64,000 nt of DNA from the NCBI RefSeq assembly GCF_014596475.1, contig NZ_MECJ01000028.1, positions 558,001 to 622,000 of the forward strand, given 5' to 3'. A program made the position numbers and the translations under genes. Numbering within the stretch: position 1 is the stretch's first letter; the number at the start of each line of letters is the position of its first letter. The stretch is from Streptomyces sp. CBMA152. Lineage in GTDB: Bacteria; Actinomycetota; Actinomycetes; Streptomycetales; Streptomycetaceae. The notes beneath the pieces are model-generated. The model made no database searches and had not been told where the DNA came from. It saw nothing but the letters and a program-made list of their open reading frames with translations. Below, in pieces: positions 48,934 through 58,594 of this stretch.

Positions 48934-50132
48934 GCGGTTTCGCCTCCGGCGGGGGTGTCGTGGTCGTCGGGGTCGGCCTTGGGCTTGGCGTCGGGCTCGG
49001 GCTTGGCCTCGGGCTTGGCATCGGCCGAAGTGGTCGGCTCTGCGGGGCCGTCGGGTCGAGCCGGTTTGACCTCGGGCCCGGTGCCGGTCTCGGTGTCCGT
49101 CGGGCTCGGGGTGGCCGGAGGCTCCGCGGGCTCGTCGAACGCCGGGCGGGGGTTGTTCCAGGGCGCGTCCGTACTGCGGGTGCGCGGCGGAGGGGTGGCT
49201 TCCGGGCTCGCGGGCGGCTGCGCCTGGGAGGCCGAGCCGTCGGCGGCACTGCGGCTGCGGCGCGGGGTACGCGGTGGTGCCCCGGCTTCCGGGGCGGCCG
49301 GCGCACCGGCTTCCGTGGTCTGCGAGGCCGAGCCCTCCGACGCGCTGCGTGTGCGGCGCGGCGACGGGGCAGGTGCGTCCGCCACCGGCGGAGTCGCCGC
49401 CTCCGGGGCCGCCTCGGACACCGGGGCCGCCTGCGACGCCGAGCCCTCCGCGACCGTGCGGGTGCGGCGGACCGGGCGGTCGCCCGCGGCGCGCGGGGTG
49501 CGGGCCGGGCGGTCGCCCGCTGCTCGGGGCGTGCGGGTGGGGGCCGGGGGGAGCTGGCCCTTCAGCGGGCCCCACTCGTTCGGGTCCGGGACGCCCGGCG
49601 GGAGCATCTGGCGGCGCTTGGGGCCGCCGTGGTCCGACTCCCCCGGCTCCTTCGCGCCCGGCCACGCCTTCGCGACCCGCGCCGCGAGGACGAAGTCCTT
49701 GCGCAGCGGGTGGCCTTCGAAGCCCTCGGGGAGGAGAAGGGGGATCAGGTTGGGGTGGCCCTCGAAGTCCACGCCGAACATCTCGTGGGTCTCGCGCTCG
49801 TGCCAGGCCGCGCCCGCGTAGACGTCGACGGCGGAGGCGAGGACGGGTGCGGTGTGCGGCACGGTCGTACGGACGAGGAGGCGGCGCACCCGGCGGCCCT
49901 CAAGCGCGACGACGTGGGCGCAGACGCGGAAGCCGGTGCCGGGCTCGTCGACCGCGCTCAGCCAGTCGAAGTACGTGCAGCCCAGCTTGTCGCGTGCGAT
50001 CTCCAGCGCGGCGATCCAGGAGCCGACCGGGACGTCGACCGTGAGCAGGCCGTACGCCTCCTCGGCGGTGGCCTCCTCGCCGAAGATCTCCGTGACGGCG
50101 TCCGGCAGACGGTCGTACGCGGTCGTGGTCAC
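48930..50132 (-). CDS. nuoC: NADH-quinone oxidoreductase subunit C with ~200-residue repetitive tail
   Basis: A 400-residue protein. Residues 1-190 are a normal 30-kDa NuoC subunit (conserved YAGAAWHERETHEMFGVDFEGHPNL and PEGFEGHPLRKDF). Residues 195-400 are a Pro/Ala/Arg/Glu-rich, probably disordered tail with repeats: RTPRAAGDRP twice (200-220) and an R-x-R-(S/T)-x2-(E/D)-GSASQ unit three times, ending at about 234, 271 and 303. No NuoD is fused to it. GTG 50132 overlaps the nuoB stop. The tail has no recognised function. Confidence 0.93.
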   Translation of the reverse strand: MTTTAYDRLPDAVTEIFGEEATAEEAYGLLTVDVPVGSWIAALEIARDKLGCTYFDWLSAVDEPGTGFRVCAHVVALEGRRVRRLLVRTTVPHTAPVLASAVDVYAGAAWHERETHEMFGVDFEGHPNLIPLLLPEGFEGHPLRKDFVLAARVAKAWPGAKEPGESDHGGPKRRQMLPPGVPDPNEWGPLKGQLPPAPTRTPRAAGDRPARTPRAAGDRPVRRTRTVAEGSASQAAPVSEAAPEAATPPVADAPAPSPRRTRSASEGSASQTTEAGAPAAPEAGAPPRTPRRSRSAADGSASQAQPPASPEATPPPRTRSTDAPWNNPRPAFDEPAEPPATPSPTDTETGTGPEVKPARPDGPAEPTTSADAKPEAKPEPDAKPKADPDDHDTPAGGETA

Positions 50133-50842
50133 TGCGCGTCCCCCGGCGTCGGCGTGTCGCCCGAACCGTCGGAGCCGTCCGAAGCCCCACCGGCCTCGGC
50201 GCCGGAGGCAGCGCCCGGTGCCGTCGGAGCCTTGACCAGGCCGCTCGTCAGCTGCGCCGTCGTCGCCGTCGTGCTGTAACGCTCGCCGAGCGACTCGTGG
50301 GCGATCTTCTCCTGGAGCTTGAGGATGCCCTGGAGGAGCGCCTCGGGGCGGGGCGGGCAGCCGGGGACGTACACGTCGACCGGGATGATCTGGTCGACGC
50401 CCTTGGTCACCGAGTACGAGTCCCAGTACGGGCCGCCGCAGTTGGAGCAGGCGCCGAAGGAGATGACGTACTTCGGCTCGGGCATCTGCTCGTACAGGCG
50501 CTTCACGGCCGGTGCCATCTTGTCCGTCACCGTGCCGGAGACGATCATGAGGTCGGCCTGGCGCGGGCCGGGCGCGAAGGGGATCACGCCGAGCCGGATG
50601 AAGTCGTGGCGGGCCATCGAGGCCGCGATGAACTCGATGGCGCAGCACGCGAGTCCGAAGTTGAACACCCAGAGGCTGTAGCGGCGGCCCCAGTTGAGGA
50701 CCACCTTCATCGGCTCGGGGGCCAACCGGGAGAGCACGCCCAGGCGCTGACCCTGTCCGCCCGCAGAAACACCCGCGGAGGAACCGTTTTCGGCCACGGT
50801 CGGCGTGGGCAGGAACTGGGGATCCGGAGTCGTCACGTCCAT
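50129..50842 (-). CDS. nuoB: NADH-quinone oxidoreductase subunit B
   Basis: A 237-residue subunit that holds terminal cluster N2. Cys66, Cys67, Cys132 and Cys162 (GLACCAIEF, FGACSNCGG, VYVPGCPPRPE) are all present, so electron transfer to quinone should be possible. The N-terminal 40 and C-terminal 35 residues are low-complexity extensions. ATG 50842 lies inside the end of nuoA (10-bp overlap). Confidence 0.95.
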   Translation of the reverse strand: MDVTTPDPQFLPTPTVAENGSSAGVSAGGQGQRLGVLSRLAPEPMKVVLNWGRRYSLWVFNFGLACCAIEFIAASMARHDFIRLGVIPFAPGPRQADLMIVSGTVTDKMAPAVKRLYEQMPEPKYVISFGACSNCGGPYWDSYSVTKGVDQIIPVDVYVPGCPPRPEALLQGILKLQEKIAHESLGERYSTTATTAQLTSGLVKAPTAPGAASGAEAGGASDGSDGSGDTPTPGDAQ

Positions 50843-51231
50843 TCGAGGACGCCCTTCTTCCATGCGTAGAGCAGTCCCACGGCCAGGAAGCCGAGGAAGA
50901 TGAACATCTCGACCAGCGTGGCCGCGCCGTATCCGGGGGCGGCGAAGACCGTCGCCCACGGGAAGAGGAAGATCGAGTCGACGGCGAAGATCACGTACAG
51001 GAAGGCGTAGACGTAGTAGCGCACCTGCGTGTGCGCCCAGCCCTCGCCGACGGGGTCCACCCCGCACTCGTACGTGAGCAGTTTCTCCGGTGTCGGGACC
51101 ACGGGCCGCAGCAACCGCCCGGCTCCGAAGGCCACCGCGACGAAGAGCACGCCGACAATGGCGAGCAGTCCGACGACGGAATAGCTGTGGAAGTAGCCCG
51201 CCGACAGCTGGGTCACGGTCGGTTCCGGCAC
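50833..51231 (-). CDS. nuoA: NADH-quinone oxidoreductase subunit A
   Basis: A 132-residue three-span subunit with the conserved loop KLLTYECGVDPVGEGW and the RYYVYAFLYVIFAVDSIFLFPW span. GTG 51231 follows GAGGGG; the frame continues upstream without a site. It is the first gene of the ten-gene operon, divergent from a sensor-kinase gene. A symmetrical site lies in the shared upstream region. Confidence 0.94.
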   Translation of the reverse strand: MPEPTVTQLSAGYFHSYSVVGLLAIVGVLFVAVAFGAGRLLRPVVPTPEKLLTYECGVDPVGEGWAHTQVRYYVYAFLYVIFAVDSIFLFPWATVFAAPGYGAATLVEMFIFLGFLAVGLLYAWKKGVLEWT

Positions 51232-51545
51232 GTCCGCCCCTCGCTCCCTGACCTCGTTGCAGTGTGTTCGACGATCTGTACGCACGGGAGTCTAGGCCCT
51301 GCTAAGGGCACGGTAAGCAGGTGTCTCATCCAGGTTGCACACCTGGCGCCCGCACGGCGGCGTCCCGGCGGGTGTCCGGAAGACGACCGGGGCCGTGTCC
51401 TGATCATGACGGCGTACGGGCCCGGACCCACGCGCGGGCGCTCGCGATCCGCACACGCCCCGCGCCCGGTGGTGGGGTTTTCCCCAGGAGAACGCGCATA
51501 CCTACCCCATGGCGCCCGGCCCGGCGGCCCGGCAGGCTTGGCCCC
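51232..51545. other. Divergent nuoA / sensor-kinase promoter region
   Basis: A 314-bp gap that must hold promoters for the nuo operon and the first sensor kinase. It contains a CCAGGT-N5-ACCTGG inverted repeat at 51330-51346 and a wider CAGGTGT-N14-ACACCTG pairing at 51318-51345. No gene is seen in it. Confidence 0.6.
51330..51346. promoter_or_regulatory. Candidate operator between nuoA and the sensor-kinase gene
   Basis: CCAGGT-N5-ACCTGG is a perfect 6-bp inverted repeat 99 bp upstream of the nuoA start. A flanking CAGGTGT (51318-51324) adds a third half-site. NarL-type regulators bind short inverted or clustered sites like this, so the adjacent response regulator is a candidate binder; this is inference. 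Confidence 0.45.
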
Positions 51546-52799
51546 ATGACCAGCACCTTCCGCGACGAGCAGCGACCCGGCCGACGGCCCGAGAGGCCGC
51601 ACGACCAGGCGTACGACCAGGGACACGAGGCGGACGACGGCACCCCGCCCCCCGTGCGGTTCGCGTACGACGCGTACACCTGGAAGGAGATCGCGCATCT
51701 CCTCGCCAATCTGCCGATGGCGCTCATCGGCTTCGTCTATGTCGTCGTGCTCGTCTTCACCGGCGCCGGGCTCTCCGTCACCGTGATCGGCCTGCCGCTG
51801 CTCGCGGTCGGTCTGGTCGGCGCGCGGCAGTTGGGCAAGCTGGAGCGCGCGCGGGCGCGCGCGCTGCTCGGCGTACGGATCGAGGAGCCCACGCCGATCC
51901 CGGCGGGCGGGTTGCGGCCGGGCGGGCGCGGCGGCGGGCTGCGCTGGCTGTGGGCGAGTCTGAAGGACCCGGTCGGCTGGCGGAATGTTCTGTACGAGTT
52001 CATCCGGCTGCCGTGGGGCGTGCTGACGTTCGGGGTCACGCTCACCGCGTTCTTCGTGGCCTGGCCGTTCCTCGGGCTCATCGCCCGGGGGCTCACCAAT
52101 GTCGACCGGATGATGGTGCGCGGGCTGCTCTCGCCCTCGGACGATCTGGAGCGGCGGATCGCCGAACTGGAGTCGGACCGCGGGGTGGTCGTGGACACGG
52201 CGGCCGCCGATCTGCGCCGGATCGAACGCGATCTGCACGACGGCGCCCAGGCCCGGCTCGTCGCCCTCGCCATGGGGCTCGGCCTCGCCAAGGAGAAGCT
52301 CCTGGAGGACCCGGACACGGCGGCCGCGATGGTCGACGAGGCCCACGGCGAGGTCAAACTCGCCCTCCAGGAACTGCGCGACCTGGCCCGGGGCATCCAC
52401 CCTGCCGTCCTCACCGACCGCGGCCTGGACGCCGCGCTCTCCTCCGTCGCCTCCCGCTGCACCGTCCCGGTGCGGGTCATGTGCGACGTGAAGGAACGCC
52501 CGGCGGCCGCCATCGAGGGCATCGCCTACTTCACCGTCTCCGAGCTGCTCCAGAACGTCAGCAAGCACAGCGGCGCGAAGTCCGCGTCGGTCGAGGTGTG
52601 GCGGTCGGGCGACCGGCTGCTCATCCAGGTCGAGGACGACGGGCGCGGGGGCGCGCGGCTCGACGGCGGTACGGGCATGGCGGGCCTCGCCGAACGCCTC
52701 GGCGCGGTGGACGGGCTGTTCGTGCTCGACTCGCCGGTGGGCGGCCCGACGATCGTCACGGCCGAGCTGCCCTGGCGCGCGCGGGGGCCGAAGGAGTAA
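51546..52799 (+). CDS. Sensor histidine kinase, NarL/DesK-type dimerisation domain (paralogue 1)
   Basis: A 417-residue membrane sensor kinase. Residues 1-45 are a hydrophilic lead, then about four spans (LANLPMALIGFVYVVVLVF, VTVIGLPLLAVGLVGA and two near 158-185) form a putative membrane sensor domain. The HisKA_3 H-box ERDLHDGAQARLVALAM places the phospho-acceptor at His231. The ATPase domain has VSELLQNVSKHSGA (N box), DDGRGG and GTGMAGLAERL (G boxes). ATG 51546 has no ribosome site and may be leaderless. It is paralogous to the next gene and close to one response regulator. Confidence 0.9.
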   Translation: MTSTFRDEQRPGRRPERPHDQAYDQGHEADDGTPPPVRFAYDAYTWKEIAHLLANLPMALIGFVYVVVLVFTGAGLSVTVIGLPLLAVGLVGARQLGKLERARARALLGVRIEEPTPIPAGGLRPGGRGGGLRWLWASLKDPVGWRNVLYEFIRLPWGVLTFGVTLTAFFVAWPFLGLIARGLTNVDRMMVRGLLSPSDDLERRIAELESDRGVVVDTAAADLRRIERDLHDGAQARLVALAMGLGLAKEKLLEDPDTAAAMVDEAHGEVKLALQELRDLARGIHPAVLTDRGLDAALSSVASRCTVPVRVMCDVKERPAAAIEGIAYFTVSELLQNVSKHSGAKSASVEVWRSGDRLLIQVEDDGRGGARLDGGTGMAGLAERLGAVDGLFVLDSPVGGPTIVTAELPWRARGPKE

Positions 52800-53010
52800 G
52801 GCCTCGGGGCCACGCGGTCGGCGGGGGTAGGGAAAACCCCCGGTCGTACACGGTGACCGGCTCCATGGTCCGGATCCGCCGCAGGCAGCAGTCTGGATAC
52901 GTACGACAGCGCGGTCACCCCGTACAACGCACCACGCACGCCCCACCACGTACGCCCCCCCGTACGCATCCCCCGCGTACAACAGCGTCAGAGACGGAAC
53001 GGACGGACCG

Positions 53011-54327
53011 ATGATCATGGACACGGACTACGGGCGGCGGCCGACTCGGCGGCACTTCCTTCCGTCGGCGCTGCGCGCGCCGCTGGAGGCCCGGACCTTC
53101 CGTGAGTTCGGCTATCTGCTGCTCAGCCTGCCGATCAGCATCGTGATGTTCACCTGGGCGGTCGCCATCGTGTCGCTGGGCGCGGGGCTGCTGATCACGT
53201 TCCTCGGGATTCCGGTGCTCGCGGGCGGGCTCGTCGCGTGCCGGGCGTTCGGCTCGATGGAGCGGACCCGGGCGCGGGCGCTGCTCGGCGTGGACGTCGC
53301 AGCGCCGCAGCCGATCCGCTCCAAGGGCGGGCCGATGGGGTGGATCGGGGCCGTCCTGAAGAGCGGCGTGTCCTGGCGCCACCTGCTGTACTCGCTGTTC
53401 CACTTCCCGTGGGCGGTGTTCGCCTTCGTCGTCTCGCTGTCGCTGTGGGTGTACGGCTGGGCGCTGCTGACGTATCCGCTGTGGCAGTGGGTGTTCCCGA
53501 CGTACACCGGGCACGACGGCATCCAGCTCTACGGCGACGGGACGCACAACTTCTATCTGGACTCGCCGTTCGAGATCACGCTGACCTCGATCGTGGGGCT
53601 CGCCGTGACGCTGGCCGTGCCGTGGCTGATCCGGGGGCTCGCGCATGTGGACCGGGGCCTGGTCGTCGGGCTGCTCGGGCCGTCGCGCCTTGAGGAGCGG
53701 GTGGTGGAGCTGGAGTCGGACCGGGGCGTGGTCGTGGACACCTCGGCGGCCGATCTGCGGCGCATCGAGCGGGATCTGCACGACGGGGCCCAGGCCCGGC
53801 TCGTCGCCCTCGCCATGGATCTCGGTCTCGCGAAGGAGAAGCTGATCGAGGACCCGCAGGCCGCGGCGAAGATGGTGGACGAGGCGCACGGCGAGGTGAA
53901 GGTGGCGCTCCAGGAGCTGCGCGACCTGGCCCGGGGCATCCACCCGGCCGTCCTCACCGACCGGGGCCTGGACGCGGCCCTCTCCTCCGTCGCCTCCCGC
54001 TGCACCGTTCCGGTGCAGGTGGAGGTGGATCTGCCGGGTCGGCCGGTGCCGGCGATCGAGGGCATCGCGTACTTCACCGTCTCCGAGCTGCTGCAGAACG
54101 TCAGCAAGCACAGCGGGGCGAACCGGGCCATCGTCGATGTGTGGCGGGCGCAGGACCGGCTGATGCTCCAGGTCACGGACAACGGGCGGGGCGGCGCGGC
54201 GGTCGACGGCGGCTCGGGCCTCGCGGGCCTGGCCGAGCGGCTGGACGCGGTGGACGGCATCCTCGTCGTCGACTCGCCCCCCGGCGGCCCGACCGCGATC
54301 ACGGCGGAGCTGCCGTGGCGCGCGTAG
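53011..54327 (+). CDS. Sensor histidine kinase, NarL/DesK-type dimerisation domain (paralogue 2)
   Basis: A 438-residue sensor kinase with the same layout as its neighbour: four spans, with an insertion of about 35 residues between spans 3 and 4 (QWVFPTYTGHDGIQLYGDGTHNFYLDSPFEIT) that may be extracytoplasmic and could sense a different signal. The H-box is near-identical, with His257, and the N and G boxes are intact. The kinase domains of the two proteins are so alike that tandem duplication is likely. Start at ATG 53011 or the third codon ATG. Confidence 0.9.
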   Translation: MIMDTDYGRRPTRRHFLPSALRAPLEARTFREFGYLLLSLPISIVMFTWAVAIVSLGAGLLITFLGIPVLAGGLVACRAFGSMERTRARALLGVDVAAPQPIRSKGGPMGWIGAVLKSGVSWRHLLYSLFHFPWAVFAFVVSLSLWVYGWALLTYPLWQWVFPTYTGHDGIQLYGDGTHNFYLDSPFEITLTSIVGLAVTLAVPWLIRGLAHVDRGLVVGLLGPSRLEERVVELESDRGVVVDTSAADLRRIERDLHDGAQARLVALAMDLGLAKEKLIEDPQAAAKMVDEAHGEVKVALQELRDLARGIHPAVLTDRGLDAALSSVASRCTVPVQVEVDLPGRPVPAIEGIAYFTVSELLQNVSKHSGANRAIVDVWRAQDRLMLQVTDNGRGGAAVDGGSGLAGLAERLDAVDGILVVDSPPGGPTAITAELPWRA

Positions 54328-54566
54328 GAACGATTTCCCGGCGGCCGTAGCAACGCCTTTCCAAACAACTTTCCAGAGGTCTGCGGGGGCTCCGGCGCGA
54401 GCCCCCGCCGGGGTACGCGGGCATCGAGCTCCCGAACCCCGCCGCTCCCCAGGGCTGGATTTCACCCGGCCCGGTCCGGATGCTGGGATGCTGGGGTGTG
54501 CACAACCACAGGGAGTGCACAGCCGAGCAACACCGAGCCGGGGGGCTGCAGATCGTGGAGGACAGG

Positions 54567-55226
54567 GTGCGGGTCGTCATCGCCGAGGATTCAGTGCTGC
54601 TTCGGGAGGGCCTGACCCGGCTCCTGACCGACCGGGGCCACGATGTGGTCGCCGGGGTCGGCGATGGAGACGCGCTGGTCAAGACCGTGGGCGAGCTCGC
54701 CGACGAGGGCGCGCTGCCGGATGTGGTGGTCGCGGACGTACGGATGCCGCCGACCCACACCGACGAGGGCGTACGGGCCGCGGTGCTGCTGCGGAAGCTG
54801 TACCCGGGGGTCGGGGTGCTGGTGCTGTCGCAGTACGTGGAGGAGCGGTACGCCACCGAACTGCTGGCCGGTTCCAGTCGCGGGGTGGGTTATCTGCTCA
54901 AGGACCGGGTGGCCGAGGTCAGGGAGTTCGTGGACGCCGTGGTCCGGGTCGCGCAGGGCGGCACCGCGCTGGACCCCGAGGTGGTGGCCCAGCTGCTCGG
55001 CCGCAGCCGCAAGCAGCATGTACTGGCCGGGCTCACGCCGCGCGAGCGCGAGGTCCTCGGGCTGATGGCCGAGGGACGCACGAATTCCGCGATCGCGCGG
55101 CAGCTGGTGGTCAGCGACGGCGCGGTGGAGAAGCACGTGAGCAACATCTTCCTGAAGCTCGGGCTCTCCCCGAGTGACGGGGATCACCGGCGGGTACTCG
55201 CGGTGCTGACCTATCTCAACTCCTGA
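54567..55226 (+). CDS. NarL/FixJ-family response regulator
   Basis: A 219-residue regulator. The receiver domain has the acidic pocket in VVIAEDS, the phospho-acceptor Asp57 in VVVADVRMPP, and Lys in GYLLKDRV. The C-terminal LuxR-type DNA-binding domain has LTPREREVLGLMAEGRTNSAIARQLVVSDGAVEKHVSNIF. GTG 54567 is preferred because GGAGG lies five bases upstream; the frame is open to 54480. It is probably the partner of both upstream kinases. Its targets are unknown; the flanking nuo and kor genes are the obvious candidates. Confidence 0.92.
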   Translation: MRVVIAEDSVLLREGLTRLLTDRGHDVVAGVGDGDALVKTVGELADEGALPDVVVADVRMPPTHTDEGVRAAVLLRKLYPGVGVLVLSQYVEERYATELLAGSSRGVGYLLKDRVAEVREFVDAVVRVAQGGTALDPEVVAQLLGRSRKQHVLAGLTPREREVLGLMAEGRTNSAIARQLVVSDGAVEKHVSNIFLKLGLSPSDGDHRRVLAVLTYLNS

Positions 55227-55518
55227 ACACCTGACACCCTGTCAGATACGGCAGGCGGCCGGACACGGCACACAGGGCGGGGCGCGTAGGTCCGGGGACC
55301 TAGCACCAAAGGATGAGCTCGACCGAACGAGGGGCGACACGCGGGAAGACGCCGGGGGGCGACTGAACCATGACAAACCAGGACACTGGATCGTCCCAAA
55401 AGGGCGTCCAGGATGTGACCGGTCCAAGGAAGGCGACCCTTACCGACGTAGGGTGGGCTGTGGAGCGACCGGTACGCCCGGCGCGCCCGAGCAGCCCGTC
55501 CGAGGGAGGTCCAGTTCA
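55227..55518. other. Response regulator-korA intergenic region
   Basis: A 292-bp gap. CTGACA-CCC-TGTCAG (55231-55245) lies just after the regulator stop and could be a small terminator or binding site. ACCCT-N9-AGGGT lies at 55436-55454 and includes a TAGGGT that could serve as a -10 box for korA. No gene is seen. Confidence 0.45.
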
Positions 55519-57457
55519 GTGACCAGCCAGGTCAGTACGCCAGCCGAGCAGGCCGACGGGGCCAATGAGGCCGTCGTCGGGGAACCGCGCAAGCCCGTCG
55601 GCGAAAAAGGCGAAAAAGAGGTCAAGCGTCTCGACCGGGTGATCATCCGTTTCGCGGGTGACTCGGGCGACGGCATGCAGCTGACCGGTGACCGCTTCAC
55701 CTCGGAGACCGCCTCGTTCGGCAACGACCTCTCCACGCTGCCGAACTTCCCGGCCGAGATCCGCGCCCCCGCAGGCACCCTCCCGGGCGTGTCCAGCTTC
55801 CAGCTCCACTTCGCCGACCACGACATCCTCACCCCCGGCGACGCACCCAACGTCCTCGTCGCGATGAACCCCGCCGCCCTCAAGGCCAACCTCGCGGACG
55901 TGCCGCGCGGCGCGGACATCATCGTCAACACCGACGAGTTCACCAAGCGCCCCATGGCGAAGGTCGGCTACGCCACCAGCCCGCTGGAGGACGGCACCCT
56001 GGACGCCTACCGCGTCCACCCGGTGCCGCTCACCACGCTGACGGTGGAGGCGCTGAAGGACTTCGGGCTCTCGCGCAAGGAGGCCGAGCGCTCCAAGAAC
56101 ATGTTCGCGCTCGGCCTGCTGAGCTGGATGTACCACCGGCCCACCGAGAACACCGAGGCGTTCCTGCGCCGCAAGTTCGCGAGCAAGCCGGACATCGCCG
56201 AGGCGAACGTGACCGCCTTCCGGGCAGGCTGGAACTTCGGGGAGACCACCGAGGACTTCGCCGTCTCCTACGAAGTCGCCCCCGCCACCACCGCGTTCCC
56301 GCCCGGCACCTACCGCAACATCTCCGGCAACCTCGCCCTCGCGTACGGCCTCATCGCCGCCTCCCGCCAGGCCGACCTGCCGCTCTTCCTGGGCTCGTAC
56401 CCCATCACCCCCGCTTCCGACATCCTCCACGAGCTGTCCAAGCACAAGAACTTCGGCGTCCGCACCTTCCAGGCCGAGGACGAGATCGCCGGTATCGGCG
56501 CGGCCCTCGGGGCAGCCTTCGGCGGATCGCTGGCCGTGACCACCACCTCCGGCCCGGGCGTGGCCCTGAAGTCGGAGACCATCGGGCTCGCGGTCTCCCT
56601 GGAGCTGCCGCTGCTGATCGTGGACATCCAGCGCGGCGGCCCCTCCACAGGTCTGCCCACCAAGACGGAGCAGGCCGACCTGCTGCAGGCGATGTACGGG
56701 CGCAATGGTGAAGCCCCCGTCCCGGTCGTGGCCCCGAAAACGCCCGGTGACTGCTTCACGGCCGCCCTGGAGGCGGCCCGGATCGCGCTCACGTATCGCA
56801 CGCCGGTGTTCCTGCTCTCCGACGGTTACCTGGCCAACGGTTCGGAGCCGTGGCGAGTTCCCGACGCCGAGGAACTCCCGGACCTGCGCACCCAGTTCGC
56901 CACCGGACCCAACCACACCCTCGCCGACGGCACCGAGGTGTTCTGGCCGTACAAACGCGACCCGCACACCCTCGCCCGCCCCTGGGCGATCCCCGGCACC
57001 CCCGGCCTCGAACACCGTATCGGCGGGATCGAGAAGCAGGACGGCACCGGCAACATCTCGTACGACCCGGCCAACCACGACCTCATGGTCCGCACCCGCC
57101 AGGCCAAGATCGACGGCATCCAGGTCCCCGACCTCGAAGTCGACGACCCGGACAAGGCGAGCACGCTGGTGCTCGGCTGGGGCTCCACGTACGGACCCAT
57201 CACCGCCGCCGTGCGTCGGCTGCGCGCCCAGGGACAGCCCATCGCCCAGGCCCATCTGCGCCACCTCAACCCCTTCCCGGGGAATCTCGGCGAGGTGCTG
57301 AAGCGTTATTCCAAGGTGGTGGTTCCGGAGATGAACCTCGGCCAGCTGGCCACGCTCATCCGCGCGAAGTACCTGGTGGACGCGCAGTCGTACAACCAGG
57401 TCAACGGAATGCCGTTCAAGGCCGAGCAGCTCGCGACGGCCCTCAAGGAGGCCATCC

Positions 57458-57465
<8 letters not shown>
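55519..57465 (+). CDS. korA: 2-oxoacid:ferredoxin oxidoreductase, fused gamma-alpha subunit
   Basis: A 648-residue subunit of a two-subunit 2-oxoglutarate (2-oxoacid):ferredoxin oxidoreductase, which makes acyl-CoA and reduced ferredoxin. The N-terminal gamma domain begins VIIRFAGDSGDGMQ (residues 41-54); the alpha domain has LFLGSYPITPASDILHELSKH and EDEIAGIGAALGAAFGG. GTG 55519 follows GGGAGG and gives the usual length; an open frame upstream is not needed. It overlaps korB by 8 bp. 2-Oxoglutarate as substrate is inferred from the family, where such actinobacterial pairs are called KorAB. Confidence 0.93.
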
Positions 57466-58507
<1,042 letters not shown>

Positions 58508-58537
58508 CGAACAAAGCGGGGGCAACCGGCTGAATCA

Positions 58538-58590
58538 GTACGGGTGCCCGGCCGGGGAGTCTGCGTGGTCCCCCGGCCGGGCACCCGTAC
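58538..58590 (+). terminator. Terminator of korAB, perfect 20-bp stem
   Basis: 58538-58557 and 58571-58590 are exact inverted repeats with a 13-nt loop, about 30 bp after the korB stop. It also ends just five bases before the next start codon, so the APC gene must use a promoter in or after it. Confidence 0.85.
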
Positions 58591-58594
58591 TCAT

